A stretch of DNA of 57,030 nt from contig CALUZW010000015.1 of assembly GCA_944325415.1 (NCBI GenBank), forward strand, positions 1 through 57,030, written 5' to 3'. The position numbers and the translations under genes were made by a program. Every line of letters starts with the position of its first letter. Within the stretch, counting starts at the first letter, position 1. This document shows, piece by piece, positions 7,668 through 15,810 of the stretch. The notes under the pieces are model-generated. The model searched no databases and was not told the origin of the DNA. It was given only the letters and a program-made list of their open reading frames with translations. Source of the DNA: an uncultured Bacteroidales bacterium. GTDB lineage: Bacteria; Bacteroidota; Bacteroidia; Bacteroidales; UBA11471.

Positions 7668-8834
7668 ATGAGCGACCAACGTTATAATCTGCGAGGCGTC
7701 TCGGCCTCGAAAGAAGATGTGCACAATGCCATCAAGAACATCGACAAGGGGATATACCCGAAAGCCTTCTGCAAAATCATACCCGATATTCTGGGCGGAG
7801 ACCCGCTCTATTGCAACATCATGCACGCCGATGGCGCCGGTACGAAATCGTCTCTGGCCTACATGTACTGGCGTGAGACGGGCGACCTCTCGGTGTGGAA
7901 AGGCATTGCACAAGATGCTCTGATTATGAACATCGACGACCTGCTCTGTGTAGGTGCCACCGACAATATTCTGGTCTCTTCGACCATCGGTCGCAACAAG
8001 CTGCTTGTACCGGGCGAAGTAATTTCGGCCATTATCAACGGTACCGATGAACTGCTGGCCGAGTTGCGCGACATGGGGGTGGGCGTCTATGCTACCGGCG
8101 GTGAGACGGCCGATGTGGGCGACCTGGTGCGCACCATCATCGTCGACAGTACCGTTACCTGCCGCATGAAACGCAGCGACGTTATCGACAATGCGCACAT
8201 ACGTCCCGGCGATGTGATTGTAGGTATGGCATCGTATGGGCAGGCAACCTATGAAAAATCCTATAACGGAGGCATGGGCAGCAACGGACTTACCTCGGCC
8301 CGTCATGATGTTTTTGCCAAATACCTGGCCGAAAAGTATCCCGAGAGTTATGATGCTGCCGTACCCGATGAATTGGTCTATTCAGGACAGATGCGCTTGA
8401 CCGATGCCATCGAAGGGCTCGGTATCGATGCCGGCAAACTGGTACTTTCGCCTACACGCACGTATGCACCTGTCATCAAGAAAGTCCTCGACGAGTTACG
8501 TCCCCATATACATGGTATGGTACACTGCTCGGGGGGAGCGCAGACCAAGGTGATGCACTTTGTGGAGAACATGAAGGTGGTGAAGAACAACCTCTTCCCC
8601 GTACCCCCGCTTTTCCGCCTCATTCGCGAACAGTCGGGTACCGATTGGCAGGAGATGTACAAGGTATTCAACATGGGGCATCGCATGGAGGTGTATCTCG
8701 CACCCGAATATGCCCAGACGGTTATCGACATTACCCGTTCGTTCGGTATCGACGCTCAGGTGGTGGGCTATGTGGATTCTGCCGAGAAGAACCAGCTCGT
8801 CATCGAATCGGAGTTCGGACATTTTGAATATTGA
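7668..8834 (+). CDS. purM: phosphoribosylformylglycinamidine cyclo-ligase (AIR synthase)
   Basis: A 388-residue PurM-superfamily protein. It shows HADGAGTKSSLAYMY near the N-terminus, DALIMNIDDLLCVGA for nucleotide binding, GGETADVGDLVRT, and the C-terminal half with HCSGGAQTK and FNMGHRMEVYL. PurM closes the imidazole ring of FGAM to AIR using ATP in purine synthesis. The protein is about 40 residues longer than E. coli PurM, the long form I know from Bacteroidales. It has its own promoter and a strong bidirectional terminator behind it. Confidence 0.88.
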   Translation: MSDQRYNLRGVSASKEDVHNAIKNIDKGIYPKAFCKIIPDILGGDPLYCNIMHADGAGTKSSLAYMYWRETGDLSVWKGIAQDALIMNIDDLLCVGATDNILVSSTIGRNKLLVPGEVISAIINGTDELLAELRDMGVGVYATGGETADVGDLVRTIIVDSTVTCRMKRSDVIDNAHIRPGDVIVGMASYGQATYEKSYNGGMGSNGLTSARHDVFAKYLAEKYPESYDAAVPDELVYSGQMRLTDAIEGLGIDAGKLVLSPTRTYAPVIKKVLDELRPHIHGMVHCSGGAQTKVMHFVENMKVVKNNLFPVPPLFRLIREQSGTDWQEMYKVFNMGHRMEVYLAPEYAQTVIDITRSFGIDAQVVGYVDSAEKNQLVIESEFGHFEY

Positions 8835-8881
8835 ATATAGTCGGGGGGAGGCGCGAGCGTTTCTTCTCCCGGGTTATTTTG

Positions 8882-8925
8882 AACAAGAAAGGCGTCGCCG
8901 GAATCCCGGCGACGCCTTTCTTGTT
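8882..8925. terminator. bidirectional terminator between purM and the GH105 gene
   Basis: A perfect 20-bp stem (8882-8901 with 8906-8925) with a 4-base loop AATC. T-rich sequence follows on the plus strand. It serves the two convergent genes. Confidence 0.85.
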
Positions 8926-8945
8926 GTTTTTTTCGATGGTCGGTG

Positions 8946-10349
8946 TTACGGCTGGACGGTGATGCGTTTGGAATATTCCACCGTGCCGTCGGAGTAGGTC
9001 TCTTTCAGAATCGTTACACCGTGGGCCGGAGCTTGCAGCGGTGTGCCGTTGATGGAGAAATATTCGGTGCGTACCGGTGTGCGCAGACTTTCTGTGGCTT
9101 GGATTGCACTCGGCTCGTCGGGGACGACCTCACCCAGCTGGTACACTTCGGCCGCTGCCAGCAGGAAACAATCGATGCCGAAATCTTCAAAGTCGGGAAC
9201 ATGCGTGCGTGTTACCGGTTGTCCGTCTTCGGGCTTGGAGCCGGTGCCCTGCACATAGCCCAGGAAACCGTCGTCGGCCACCGCTCTATGACACAAGGCA
9301 TTCCAACCTTTCACCACGTGTGGCATATAGGTGGTGCTGTCGAGAATACCGCTGCGTATGCCGTAGGCCATGCCGGCCACGAAAAGCGCCGTACCCGAGG
9401 TCTCGGGCCCTTCGGCCTCGGCCGACCCGTAGTTGGTAGGAGCCGCCAGGCTTACCGGCCAGAAGCCGTCTTCACGCTGGCAGGCTGCCAGAGCCTCCGA
9501 CATGGCTGTGAAATCGGCAATATACTGCTCCTTGTGGCACACTGTATCGGGGGCGTATTGCAGAACGCGCATCAACGCCGTGTAGACCCAGCCGTTGCCT
9601 CGCGACCAGTAACAGGACTTGTCGGTCTCGACCTTGTCGGTATAGGGCGGGTCAAACTGGTAATCACGGTACCACAGTCCGTCGTTTTCGTTAAACAGGG
9701 GAGAGCCTTTCCCTTTACCCGTACTCGATTGCCCGGCATCGCCGTGCTTGTCGCGGGTGAACATATACATCTTATACATGTATTCAAAGTAGCGTTCGTC
9801 TTTTTCGAGGCTACCCAGTTGGGCATAGATGGGCATGGCCATGTGTATGGCGTCGATCCAGTACCAGTCGTTGATTGATTGACGCTCATACATCAGGTAG
9901 TTGATGTGTTCGGTGATGTGTTGCTTGCGTATGGTCTGTGTCGTATCGAGCATGTACATGTCGATATAGGCCATGCCGCAGCAGTGGTAGTCGGCGTTGG
10001 TGGGAGCGCTAGTGTCGTTTGAAATCCATTTGTGGAAATCACCCCACTCCTGGGTGTAGTCATACCATCGTTCGACCGGTGTCTGCCGGTACATGGCCAT
10101 CAGTCCCTCGTAGTAGACGCCCCGGGTCCAGATGCGGCTGTTGCGTTTCTTCCCGCCTACAAAGGAGTTAGCCGTAGGGTCGGGATAGGTGCGCATGAAA
10201 TAGTCGTTCACCAGCGAAGCGTAGTAGAAGGTTGAGTCGCACGACATGAGCCGTTGCGGGTCGTAGGTTGTTGTCTCGTCCGAGGCGGTTGCAGCAGTCG
10301 CGCCGCAGAAAATTGCCAAGGCTAAAAGGATAGATCTGTATTTAATCAT
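8946..10349 (-). CDS. GH105 unsaturated rhamnogalacturonyl hydrolase-like protein, with C-terminal tail
   Basis: A 467-residue secreted protein (signal peptide through about residue 22). The catalytic (alpha/alpha)6 barrel shows WTRGVYYEGLMAMY, NDWYWIDAIHMAMPIY with the presumed acid Asp, and YWSRGNGWVYTAL, typical of GH105/GH88. These enzymes remove the 4,5-unsaturated uronic residue left by pectate or rhamnogalacturonan lyases. The last 45 or so residues form a separate tail (VRTEYFSINGTPL, then GVTILKETYSDGTVEYSKR). It resembles type IX secretion C-terminal domains and the tail of the PL11 enzyme at 41381. The exact linkage cut is not decidable here. Confidence 0.87.
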   Translation of the reverse strand: MIKYRSILLALAIFCGATAATASDETTTYDPQRLMSCDSTFYYASLVNDYFMRTYPDPTANSFVGGKKRNSRIWTRGVYYEGLMAMYRQTPVERWYDYTQEWGDFHKWISNDTSAPTNADYHCCGMAYIDMYMLDTTQTIRKQHITEHINYLMYERQSINDWYWIDAIHMAMPIYAQLGSLEKDERYFEYMYKMYMFTRDKHGDAGQSSTGKGKGSPLFNENDGLWYRDYQFDPPYTDKVETDKSCYWSRGNGWVYTALMRVLQYAPDTVCHKEQYIADFTAMSEALAACQREDGFWPVSLAAPTNYGSAEAEGPETSGTALFVAGMAYGIRSGILDSTTYMPHVVKGWNALCHRAVADDGFLGYVQGTGSKPEDGQPVTRTHVPDFEDFGIDCFLLAAAEVYQLGEVVPDEPSAIQATESLRTPVRTEYFSINGTPLQAPAHGVTILKETYSDGTVEYSKRITVQP

Positions 10350-10368
10350 GGTTAAAATTTTAGGCCTC

Positions 10369-10376
10369 TAAAAATA
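10369..10376 (-). promoter_or_regulatory. possible -7 box of the GH105 gene
   Basis: TATTTTTA on the minus strand, 7 of 8 positions of TAnnTTTG, 20 bases before the ATG. Confidence 0.3.
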
Positions 10377-10522
10377 CACATAAATATTGTATGAATGTCG
10401 AATTTTCCGTGAAATATAAGGCGTAAATCAAAAAGAAGCCCGAAAACTCGTGAAAGAATCAAAAAAAACGGCTGTTGCGGAAAAATAATGAGGGGTAGAG
10501 TATGAATTATCGTTTTTTTTCA

Positions 10523-10530
10523 TACTTTTG
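10523..10530 (+). promoter_or_regulatory. -7 box of the acidic protein gene
   Basis: TACTTTTG, a full TAnnTTTG match, 20 bases before the ATG at 10551. A run of eight T precedes it; no TTTG -33 box is visible. Confidence 0.5.
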
Positions 10531-10550
10531 TAGGTAAAAACATTGAAATA

Positions 10551-11534
10551 ATGTTGGATTCTCGCGTGGAACATATTAATGCGACGCTCTCGGAATTGGT
10601 CGATCTGATGCAACTTGTAACGAAAAGTTACCCCGAAGTGCCGGCCATTTTATATAAAATAGCCTTGGAAAAAGGTGAGGCCTTCTGTGATGAGTTACGC
10701 GCATTAAGCACTGTTAAAGAGCCTGTTCGCCCGATTGAGGCAACAGCCGTCCTGACCGGGAGCGAAGAGTCGCTGCATACCGCGGAGTGCGAGAACGAAG
10801 AGCCCCTTTTCACGGCTGACGTATCGGTAGTTGAGGTCGAGTGCGGGTGCGCGGCGGAGGCTACATCTCCCGATGCCGATGAAGAGGTTGTCGACAAGAA
10901 GGTCTCCATGCCTTTCTCGTGGGATACGACCGAAGAGGAGTTCTGCCTTTTCGACCGAGTGCCCGAGATGAAAACGACGGTAGATGAAGCACCTGCCGTT
11001 CCGGAGGAAGGGGCTGCTACGGACAATGAGCCGGAAAGCGAAGAGAAAACTCCGACAGAGAGTGGGGCCGAGGAGCTTGTGACGGAAAGCGAGCATGAGG
11101 AAGATGTTACTTTATGCGAGAGTAATCCCGAGGTAGAAAACAGTGACGCGGAGCCTCTGCCGCAAGAAACGGCCGCCGAAGCCTCTGTCGAAGAATGTCA
11201 GGAGCAGGAAGAGGCGGAGATGCCTCATGAAGAGACCCCGGCGGTAGTGACCGCAGAGGTAGTTGAGACCGAAGAGCCTGTTGCTCCTGTCGAGAAAAAA
11301 ACGCCGCTCTATCGAGAGTTGCAGAAAATGATGAGTATAAACGATCGTTTTTTGTTCCGGCGTGAATTATTTGACAACGATGGCGAATTGATGGGTAAAA
11401 CCATCGATGAGCTGAATGAAATAACGTCATACGAAGAGTCGTTGGCGTATCTGCACAACCACTTCAATTGGGATTTTGAGTCGGAGACAGTAGACCTGTT
11501 GCGGTCATTGCTCCAACATCGTTTTGAATTGTAA
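10551..11534 (+). CDS. acidic Bacteroidales protein of unknown function
   Basis: A 327-residue protein in three parts. Residues 1-60 form a helical N-terminus (VEHINATLSELVDLMQLV). Residues about 60-250 are an extremely Glu-rich, low-complexity linker. Residues about 250-327 form a conserved-looking C-terminal module with the stretch SINDRFLFRRELFDND, then LNEITSYEESLAYLHNHFNWD. I recall this ending in many uncharacterised Bacteroidales proteins but know no function. There is no signal peptide or membrane segment, so it is probably cytoplasmic. The acidic linker suggests a tether or protein-binding role, which is only inference. rsmI follows after 5 bases, so the two are probably co-transcribed. 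Confidence 0.8.
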   Translation: MLDSRVEHINATLSELVDLMQLVTKSYPEVPAILYKIALEKGEAFCDELRALSTVKEPVRPIEATAVLTGSEESLHTAECENEEPLFTADVSVVEVECGCAAEATSPDADEEVVDKKVSMPFSWDTTEEEFCLFDRVPEMKTTVDEAPAVPEEGAATDNEPESEEKTPTESGAEELVTESEHEEDVTLCESNPEVENSDAEPLPQETAAEASVEECQEQEEAEMPHEETPAVVTAEVVETEEPVAPVEKKTPLYRELQKMMSINDRFLFRRELFDNDGELMGKTIDELNEITSYEESLAYLHNHFNWDFESETVDLLRSLLQHRFEL

Positions 11535-11539
11535 CAGCT

Positions 11540-12259
11540 ATGTCAAAACTCTATATAGTCCCTACCCCGATAGGCAATCTCGACGACATGACGATGAGAG
11601 CCGTCAAGGTTTTGCAGGAAGCCGATTGCATACTGGCCGAAGATACCCGCACCAGCGGTATACTGATGAAACACTTCGACATAAAAACCCGTATGCAGTC
11701 GCATCACAAGTTTAATGAGCATAAGACTGTCGAAGCCATAGTAGAGCGGTTGCTCGCGGGCGAAACCATAGCGCTCGTATCCGATGCGGGAACACCGGCC
11801 ATATCCGACCCCGGATTCCTTTTGGTACGGGAGAGCCGCAAGGCAGGAATACCCGTTGAGTGTCTGCCGGGCCCCACGGCATTCGTGCCGGCACTTGTCG
11901 ACTCTGGATTACCGTGCGACCGTTTCACCTTTGAAGGATTCCTTCCTCAGAAGAAAGGTCGTGCCACCCGTTTGGCCGAACTGGCTGCCGAGACCCGGAC
12001 GATGATTTTCTATGAGTCGCCGTTCAGGCTGGTAAAGACGCTGACGCAGATGTCCGAAGTTTTTGGCCCCGAGCGTAGAGTCTCTGTGAGCCGGGAAATC
12101 TCCAAACTGCATGAGGAGACATTCTGTGATACGTTTCAGGAGGTCATTGCTCATTATACACAGAATGAGCCAAGAGGCGAATGTGTAATTGTGGTAGCCG
12201 GTGCAGCCGATGGGAAAAAAGAGAAAACCAAAGCCTCTCATATAGAAGAAAAAGATTAA
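11540..12259 (+). CDS. rsmI: 16S rRNA (cytidine-1402-2'-O)-methyltransferase
   Basis: A 239-residue tetrapyrrole-methylase-fold protein. It shows MSKLYIVPTPIGNLDDMTMRA, AEDTRTSGILMKHF, LVSDAGTPAISDPGFLLVR and CLPGPTAFVPALVDSGLP, all diagnostic of RsmI. It uses SAM to methylate the ribose of C1402 in 16S rRNA, tuning decoding at the P site. It is a little shorter than E. coli RsmI and lacks its C-terminal extra domain. It starts 5 bases behind the acidic protein gene. Confidence 0.94.
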   Translation: MSKLYIVPTPIGNLDDMTMRAVKVLQEADCILAEDTRTSGILMKHFDIKTRMQSHHKFNEHKTVEAIVERLLAGETIALVSDAGTPAISDPGFLLVRESRKAGIPVECLPGPTAFVPALVDSGLPCDRFTFEGFLPQKKGRATRLAELAAETRTMIFYESPFRLVKTLTQMSEVFGPERRVSVSREISKLHEETFCDTFQEVIAHYTQNEPRGECVIVVAGAADGKKEKTKASHIEEKD

Positions 12260-12296
12260 ACATAAACTCAAAAACAACTCTTAAAACAAGAAAATT

Positions 12297-13136
12297 ATGA
12301 AAAAAGTAGTGTTAAGTATGGCAGCCCTCTCGATGCTCTTCATCGTAGCGTGCCAAGGACCTAAAAAAGAAATCGCACGTTTGCAATTTCAAAACGATTC
12401 TATCGCACAGATTAATGCTCGCTTGACTTCAGATATTGAAGAATTGCTGCAAATGATAGATGAGATTGAAACCAACTTCTCTCAAATTACCAAAACCGAG
12501 GCCGCTCTGAATCAAGCACAAGGCGAGCGTCTGAAAGCTTCTATCGCTCAAATTATCGAGCAATTGAAAGACAATCAGGAAAAAATTGTCAACCTCGAGA
12601 AACAGGTAAAAAATCGCAACTACAACATTGCCAGCTTGAGAAAAACGGTTGAACGTCTCAAAGCTGAGAACGAAGAGAAAGCTGCTATGATCACCGCTCT
12701 TCAAGCCGAACTGGCTCAGCGTGATGCCAAAATCAAAGAACTCGATGCTTCTATCGCTTCTTTGAACAGCAAGCTCGATGCTCTCTCGGATGAGAACAAA
12801 GATCAACAAGACCAACTCAATGCCCAAGACAAGGCTCTCAACACTGTATTCTATACCATGGGTACCAAGAAAGAGCTCAAAGCCAAAGGTATTCTCGAAG
12901 GTGGTCTCCTCAAAGTGAGAACTCTCCAAGGTGTTGTTAACGATGCCGACTTCACCAAAGCCGACCTCCGCAACGTATCTTCTATTCCTTTGAATGTGAA
13001 GAAAGCTACCCTCATGACTTCTCACCCCGAAGGTTCTTATACCTTTGTTAAAGAAGGCAAAGTCATCACCGAGCTTTCGATTACCAACCCCGAAGAGTTC
13101 TGGAGCGTATCGAAATATCTCGTAATCCGTCTGTAA
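12297..13136 (+). CDS. coiled-coil lipoprotein of unknown function
   Basis: A 279-residue protein with a lipoprotein signal (hydrophobic core, then FIVAC, Cys19). A long coiled coil follows from about residue 22 to 185, with heptads rich in L, I, E, K and N. The C-terminal 90 residues look globular (YTMGTKKELKAKGILEG, VRTLQGVVNDADFTKADLR, HPEGSYTFVKEGK). It is probably anchored to the periplasmic face of a membrane. Codon use differs from the neighbours: many AAA, GCT and TCT codons and lower GC, the pattern of highly expressed Bacteroidota genes. Function unknown. Confidence 0.85.
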   Translation: MKKVVLSMAALSMLFIVACQGPKKEIARLQFQNDSIAQINARLTSDIEELLQMIDEIETNFSQITKTEAALNQAQGERLKASIAQIIEQLKDNQEKIVNLEKQVKNRNYNIASLRKTVERLKAENEEKAAMITALQAELAQRDAKIKELDASIASLNSKLDALSDENKDQQDQLNAQDKALNTVFYTMGTKKELKAKGILEGGLLKVRTLQGVVNDADFTKADLRNVSSIPLNVKKATLMTSHPEGSYTFVKEGKVITELSITNPEEFWSVSKYLVIRL

Positions 13137-13155
13137 TATAACGGAGCGACAGGCC

Positions 13156-13914
13156 GTGGTCTCATTCCGCCATGTATTTATCGACCTCGATGATACCTTG
13201 TGGAATTTCAGAGACAATTCTCACCGGGCATTGAAGGTCGTCTACGACCAGTTCTCGCTGGACAGCTATTATCCCGAGTTTGAAGATTTCTATCGGACGT
13301 ACAGCGAAAAGAATGCCGAACTTTGGAATCTCTACCACCACGGTCGTCTTACACGCGAAGAATTGATTGCCGAACGTTTCCGTTATCCGCTGCAAAGGCG
13401 GGGCGTTTACAATCCCGGCATCATACCGCAACTCAATCAGGCCTACCTCTCGGTACTTTCCGAGCAGGTAGGCCTGCATTTTTATGCCCGTGAACTTCTG
13501 GAATATTTATCGCCGCGCTACACGCTTACGCTGCTGAGCAACGGGTTCAAGGAGGTGCAGTACCGGAAACTCGACAACACGGGGCTGCGACCTTTTTTCG
13601 ACCAGATTATCCTTTCCGATGAAGTGGATTACCTCAAACCTCACCCCGGAATCTTTACCTGCGCGCTCAATCGCCTCTCGGCAACACCCTCTTCGGCCAT
13701 CATGATAGGTGATAATTTCGAGGCCGATATCTGCGGAGCCGCCCGGATAGGAATGGCTCAGATATATTTCAATCCCGATAACCGTCCCTTGCCTTGCCGA
13801 CGCGAAAAACAACGGACATCGGACCGTGAGGAAAGCAATCCGGGGGGAGAGGTGCCGGTTGCCTGTCCCACTTATCAGGTCTCTTCTCTGGAAGAGATTG
13901 TATCGATTCTCTGA
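13156..13914 (+). CDS. YjjG-type HAD pyrimidine nucleotidase-like phosphatase
   Basis: A 252-residue HAD hydrolase. Motif I is FIDLDDTLW (nucleophile Asp), motif II LLSNG, motif III the Lys in DYLKPHPGIF, and motif IV IGDNFEADICGA. The DTLWNF start and cap fit YjjG-like pyrimidine 5'-nucleotidases, which remove non-canonical nucleotides. The start is a GTG at 13156, 19 bases after the lipoprotein stop; no upstream ATG fits. An unusual, charged insertion of roughly 20 residues sits near residues 212-232, just before the final PTYQVSSLEEI segment. Confidence 0.82.
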   Translation: MVSFRHVFIDLDDTLWNFRDNSHRALKVVYDQFSLDSYYPEFEDFYRTYSEKNAELWNLYHHGRLTREELIAERFRYPLQRRGVYNPGIIPQLNQAYLSVLSEQVGLHFYARELLEYLSPRYTLTLLSNGFKEVQYRKLDNTGLRPFFDQIILSDEVDYLKPHPGIFTCALNRLSATPSSAIMIGDNFEADICGAARIGMAQIYFNPDNRPLPCRREKQRTSDREESNPGGEVPVACPTYQVSSLEEIVSIL

Positions 13915-13931
13915 TTGCGTTTTTTATATAA

Positions 13932-13974
13932 AAAGAGCGGCACGACATCTTGTGAAAGAGTCGTGCCGCTCTTT
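13932..13974. terminator. bidirectional terminator between convergent genes
   Basis: A perfect 15-bp stem (13932-13946 with 13960-13974), ending in T on the plus strand and A-rich on the other side. It serves the HAD gene and the efflux operon running toward it. Confidence 0.85.
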
Positions 13975-14000
13975 AGTTTCAGCATCGGTAGGAGAGAGGC

Positions 14001-14732
14001 TTACAGTTTTCCGATGATGGAACGTCGGTTGAGCTGCTCCACCAGTTGGTCTTTATAGGAGTCGGAGATGGGAATATAGGTTTTCCCGAAAACGATGCGG
14101 TTGCGCTCAATGACCTTAATCTTGTCCATTTGTACGATAAATGAGCGGTGTACCCGCACAAATTTCTGCTCCGGCAGCTGCTCTTCGAGCGATTTGAGGC
14201 TCATGAGCGACAATACCGGGTGGGCTTCGTCTTCGACATATATCTTTACATAGTCTTTCAGCCCCTCGATGTAGAGTATCTTGTCGAGGTCGATTTGTAT
14301 CAACTTGTATTCACTCTTGACAAATATCGACTGCGGCATTGACGGCTGGGCAGCCGGCGATTGGTTTTTCAGTTCGAACCACTGGCGGGCTTTTTCGCAG
14401 GCTTGCAGAAAATCGGAGTAGGAAAAGGGTTTGAGCAGGTAATCGAGTGCGTTGACGCGATAGCTGTCTACGGCATACTGTTCAAAGGCCGTGGTGAAGA
14501 TAATGCGGCACCGTTCGCCGATGATGCGGGAAAATTCCAGTCCGTTGACCTCGGGCATCTGTATGTCGAGAAAGAGCAGGTCGGGTGTGCTGCCCGAGGT
14601 TATCTCGTCCATGGCTTTGATGGCACTGGTGTATGAGCCGGTAAGTTCGAGAAAGGAGGTCTTCCCCACATAGTTTTCAAGCAGGCTTACGGCCAGCGGT
14701 TCATCGTCGATAATGGCACATTTCAGTTTCAT
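14001..14732 (-). CDS. LytTR-family response regulator
   Basis: A 243-residue two-domain regulator. The receiver domain (1-120) holds the acidic pair DDEP (9-12), phospho-acceptor Asp56 in FLDIQMPE and Lys101 in LLKP. The LytTR DNA-binding domain (about 140-240) contains ILYIEGLKDYVKIY and FVRVHRSFIV. It is the last gene of a six-gene operon with the exporter and its cognate kinase, and its start is 11 bases behind the kinase stop. It probably controls its own operon in response to a signal at the envelope. The target sites are not known. Confidence 0.93.
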   Translation of the reverse strand: MKLKCAIIDDEPLAVSLLENYVGKTSFLELTGSYTSAIKAMDEITSGSTPDLLFLDIQMPEVNGLEFSRIIGERCRIIFTTAFEQYAVDSYRVNALDYLLKPFSYSDFLQACEKARQWFELKNQSPAAQPSMPQSIFVKSEYKLIQIDLDKILYIEGLKDYVKIYVEDEAHPVLSLMSLKSLEEQLPEQKFVRVHRSFIVQMDKIKVIERNRIVFGKTYIPISDSYKDQLVEQLNRRSIIGKL

Positions 14733-14742
14733 GACCGGATTT

Positions 14743-15798
14743 TTATTGAGGGTGTGTCGATAATGTCAGTTCCGAACGGTAAGAATATTCGTCTTCCTGA
14801 ATGATAAACGTATATCGACCCGGGTATAGTATGTCGAGGCGTTTTTTCAGGTTGTCGAGGCCGATGCCCGAACCGCTTTTGTCGTCGGTGCCTTTGGGAA
14901 AGCGGCTGTTCTCGATGCGACACACGACGTGGCCGGAGTCGTCGACCGACAGGTCGATGTGTACAAACGACGGTTGCGTGTTGCTGATGCCGTGTTTGAA
15001 GGCGTTCTCGATGAGCGAAATAAAGAGCAGCGGAGCCACCTCTACGCGGGCACAGTTGTTTCTAGGTAACTTTACCGAAAGTTCGGTATTGGCCGCCAGT
15101 CGCAAGCGCATGAGTTCGACGTAGTTGTGAATGAAGTCTACCTCTTTCGACAGCGGGACGTATCGGGGCGTATTGTCGTAGAGAACATAGCGCATGAGTT
15201 TGCTCAGTTCGATGACTGCCTGCTGCGCCTTTTCGGGCGAGAGGGCAATCAGGGAGTAGATATTGTTGAGAGTGTTGAACAGAAAGTGCGGGTTGAGCTG
15301 ACTTTTCAGCGTTTTCAGTTCGGCCTCAACCTTTTCCCGTTCGACGGTTTCGAGTTCCTTTTCGACCGAAATCCATCGGTTGGTCATTTTCACGGCAATA
15401 CTCATGCCCACCGAAAGAATGAGCGGTACCATGTCTCGGAAGAAGAATCCGAAGAATGCTTCGATAGCACTCTCGGGGGGCGGCGGTATTCTTCGGGCGA
15501 TAAAGTAGTGGCGTATGGCAAAAAGGGCGAGTGATACCCCCATTATCAAGATAAAGTTGGCGACAAAAAAGTAGGGCATTTGGCCTCTCTTGAATAGAAA
15601 TTTGTCGATGAGCAGGGTGTAGTTGGTGTAGAAAACGAAGATAAGGGCCAAGGGTATGAGTGAGCTCCACAGGTATCGCCGGAGTGAGTCCGGCGAGCTG
15701 TGGTCGGAAAACAGCAGCGGGAGCCCGAAGATGAGCCCCCAGCCGGTGATGTGTATGAAGAGAGTTACTCTCTTGTGCTTTTTTTCTCTGACGTCCAT
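14743..15798 (-). CDS. LytS-like sensor histidine kinase
   Basis: A 351-residue membrane kinase. It has four hydrophobic segments between about residues 12 and 135, then a short coiled coil (145-168). The His_kinase domain has LNPHFLFNTLNNI with phospho-acceptor His171, and the ATPase domain has LIENAFKHG and GSGIGLDNLKKRL. There is no large extracytoplasmic sensor loop, so the ligand or stress may be read within the membrane. It is encoded between the exporter permease and the LytTR regulator with gaps of 13 and 11 bases, so it should phosphorylate that regulator. Confidence 0.93.
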   Translation of the reverse strand: MDVREKKHKRVTLFIHITGWGLIFGLPLLFSDHSSPDSLRRYLWSSLIPLALIFVFYTNYTLLIDKFLFKRGQMPYFFVANFILIMGVSLALFAIRHYFIARRIPPPPESAIEAFFGFFFRDMVPLILSVGMSIAVKMTNRWISVEKELETVEREKVEAELKTLKSQLNPHFLFNTLNNIYSLIALSPEKAQQAVIELSKLMRYVLYDNTPRYVPLSKEVDFIHNYVELMRLRLAANTELSVKLPRNNCARVEVAPLLFISLIENAFKHGISNTQPSFVHIDLSVDDSGHVVCRIENSRFPKGTDDKSGSGIGLDNLKKRLDILYPGRYTFIIQEDEYSYRSELTLSTHPQ

Positions 15799-15810
15799 GA
15801 GATGAATGGA

